Source of the DNA: an uncultured Devosia sp.
GTDB taxonomy: Bacteria > Pseudomonadota > Alphaproteobacteria > Rhizobiales > Devosiaceae
DNA length: 5,468 nt
NCBI GenBank assembly: GCA_946481445.1
Contig: CAMLOA010000166.1
Span: 1-5,468 of the forward strand
Direction: 5' to 3'
The notes under the pieces are model-generated. The model was not told where the DNA came from and made no database searches. It worked only from the letters and a program-made list of their open reading frames with translations. Positions 4,874 through 5,468 of this stretch are shown here, one piece after another; the first letter of the stretch is position 1, and each line of letters opens with the position of its first letter. Position numbers and translations under genes: made by a program.

Positions 4874-5468
4874 ATGAAATTTCTGCTGCGGCGTCTCGCC
4901 TTCTACCTGGCGGCCTTCTTTCTGGCGGTGACGCTCAACTTCCTTATCCCGCGGCTCATGCCGGGCGATCCATCCGCGCGCATCATCGCCTCCTACCAGG
5001 GACGGTTGAACGAGGCGCAGGTGGAGGCCATCCGCAAGGCCTACGGGGTCACCGGTTCGATGTGGGAGCAGTATCTGAGCTATTTCGCGTCCGTCCTGCG
5101 GCTCGATTTCGGCATCTCGACGGTGCAGTTTCCCGAGCCGACGGCCTCGCTTCTGTTCTACGGGGCAACCTGGACTCTGGTTCTGGTCGGGCTGGCCATC
5201 ACCCTGGCCTTCACCATCGGCTCGATCATGGGCATCCACGCTGCCTGGAACCGGGGTGGCTTCTTTGACAGTTTCTTCACGCCCATCAACGTGATGATGA
5301 ACGCCTTCACCCCCGCCATCGTGGCGCTGGTGCTGTTCTATGCCTTCTCACTGCAACTGAAGTGGTTCCCGCTGGGGCGGGCGCATGATCCCAACCTCAT
5401 GCCGGGCTGGGATCTGCAATTCATCGGCAGCGTGCTCTATCACGCCACGCTCCCCGTGCTCTCGATCT
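4874..5468 (+). CDS. ABC importer permease, DppB/OppB type, N-terminal 198 residues (3' end outside window)
   Basis: Inner-membrane subunit that forms the transport channel with a second, DppC-like permease. The start ATG has GGAGGA at 4860-4865, 8 nt upstream. Residues 1-35 show the DppB/OppB opening: an arginine pair, a first membrane helix (about 9-28), then IPRLMPGDP. A periplasmic segment follows, with helices and YGVTGSMWEQYLSYFASVLR (57-76), then LDFGIS. Further membrane helices lie near 97-121 and 137-160, and another begins near 183. The cytoplasmic EAA loop that contacts the ATPase lies past the window edge. Full members have about 310-340 residues, so about 60% is visible. The gene lies 68 bp after the binding-protein gene on the same strand, fitting one operon; a second permease and one or two ATPases are expected downstream. 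Confidence 0.93.
   Translation, partial: MKFLLRRLAFYLAAFFLAVTLNFLIPRLMPGDPSARIIASYQGRLNEAQVEAIRKAYGVTGSMWEQYLSYFASVLRLDFGISTVQFPEPTASLLFYGATWTLVLVGLAITLAFTIGSIMGIHAAWNRGGFFDSFFTPINVMMNAFTPAIVALVLFYAFSLQLKWFPLGRAHDPNLMPGWDLQFIGSVLYHATLPVLSI

Overview
The window looks like chromosomal DNA from a GC-rich alphaproteobacterium, probably Hyphomicrobiales. This placement is inferred from codon use, the gene families and the promoter types; no rRNA or other marker gene is present. No tRNA, CRISPR array, insertion sequence or other mobile element is visible.

Left part (1-1518, minus strand): the first 506 residues of NirB, the large subunit of assimilatory NAD(P)H nitrite reductase. The gene runs off the left edge before its siroheme/4Fe-4S part. 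Its upstream region (1519 to about 1860) is rich in control signals read on the minus strand. There is a well-spaced sigma-54 (-24/-12) promoter, then a leader of about 165 nt holding two small hairpins whose six-base loops fit the A1/G4 pattern of ANTAR-protein targets. The second of these overlaps the 5' arm of a long terminator-like stem followed by a T-rich tract. This suggests nitrite reductase is controlled twice: by nitrogen status through sigma-54, and by nitrate/nitrite through NasT-type antitermination. Neither NtrC nor NasT is encoded here.

Right part (1914-5468, plus strand): a divergent LacI-family regulator gene, then the first two genes of an ABC importer of the dipeptide/oligopeptide/nickel type. 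These are a complete periplasmic binding protein (family 5) and the first 198 residues of a DppB/OppB-like permease. Three copies of an imperfect 20-bp palindrome with consensus TTATGGGATCGATCCCATAA lie in front of the regulator (two copies, centres 21 bp apart) and in front of the binding-protein gene (one copy). They are the likely operators of this regulator, giving autoregulation plus control of the importer. Because LacI-family proteins mostly sense sugars, the importer may carry an oligosaccharide or glycoside rather than a peptide; this is inference. A strong hairpin between the binding-protein and permease genes probably sets their relative expression.

The two halves share an intergenic region of 470 bp but appear functionally separate: nitrogen assimilation leftward, carbon-substrate uptake rightward. 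No wholly new system is apparent. The most interesting items are the nirB antitermination leader and the coherent operator set.
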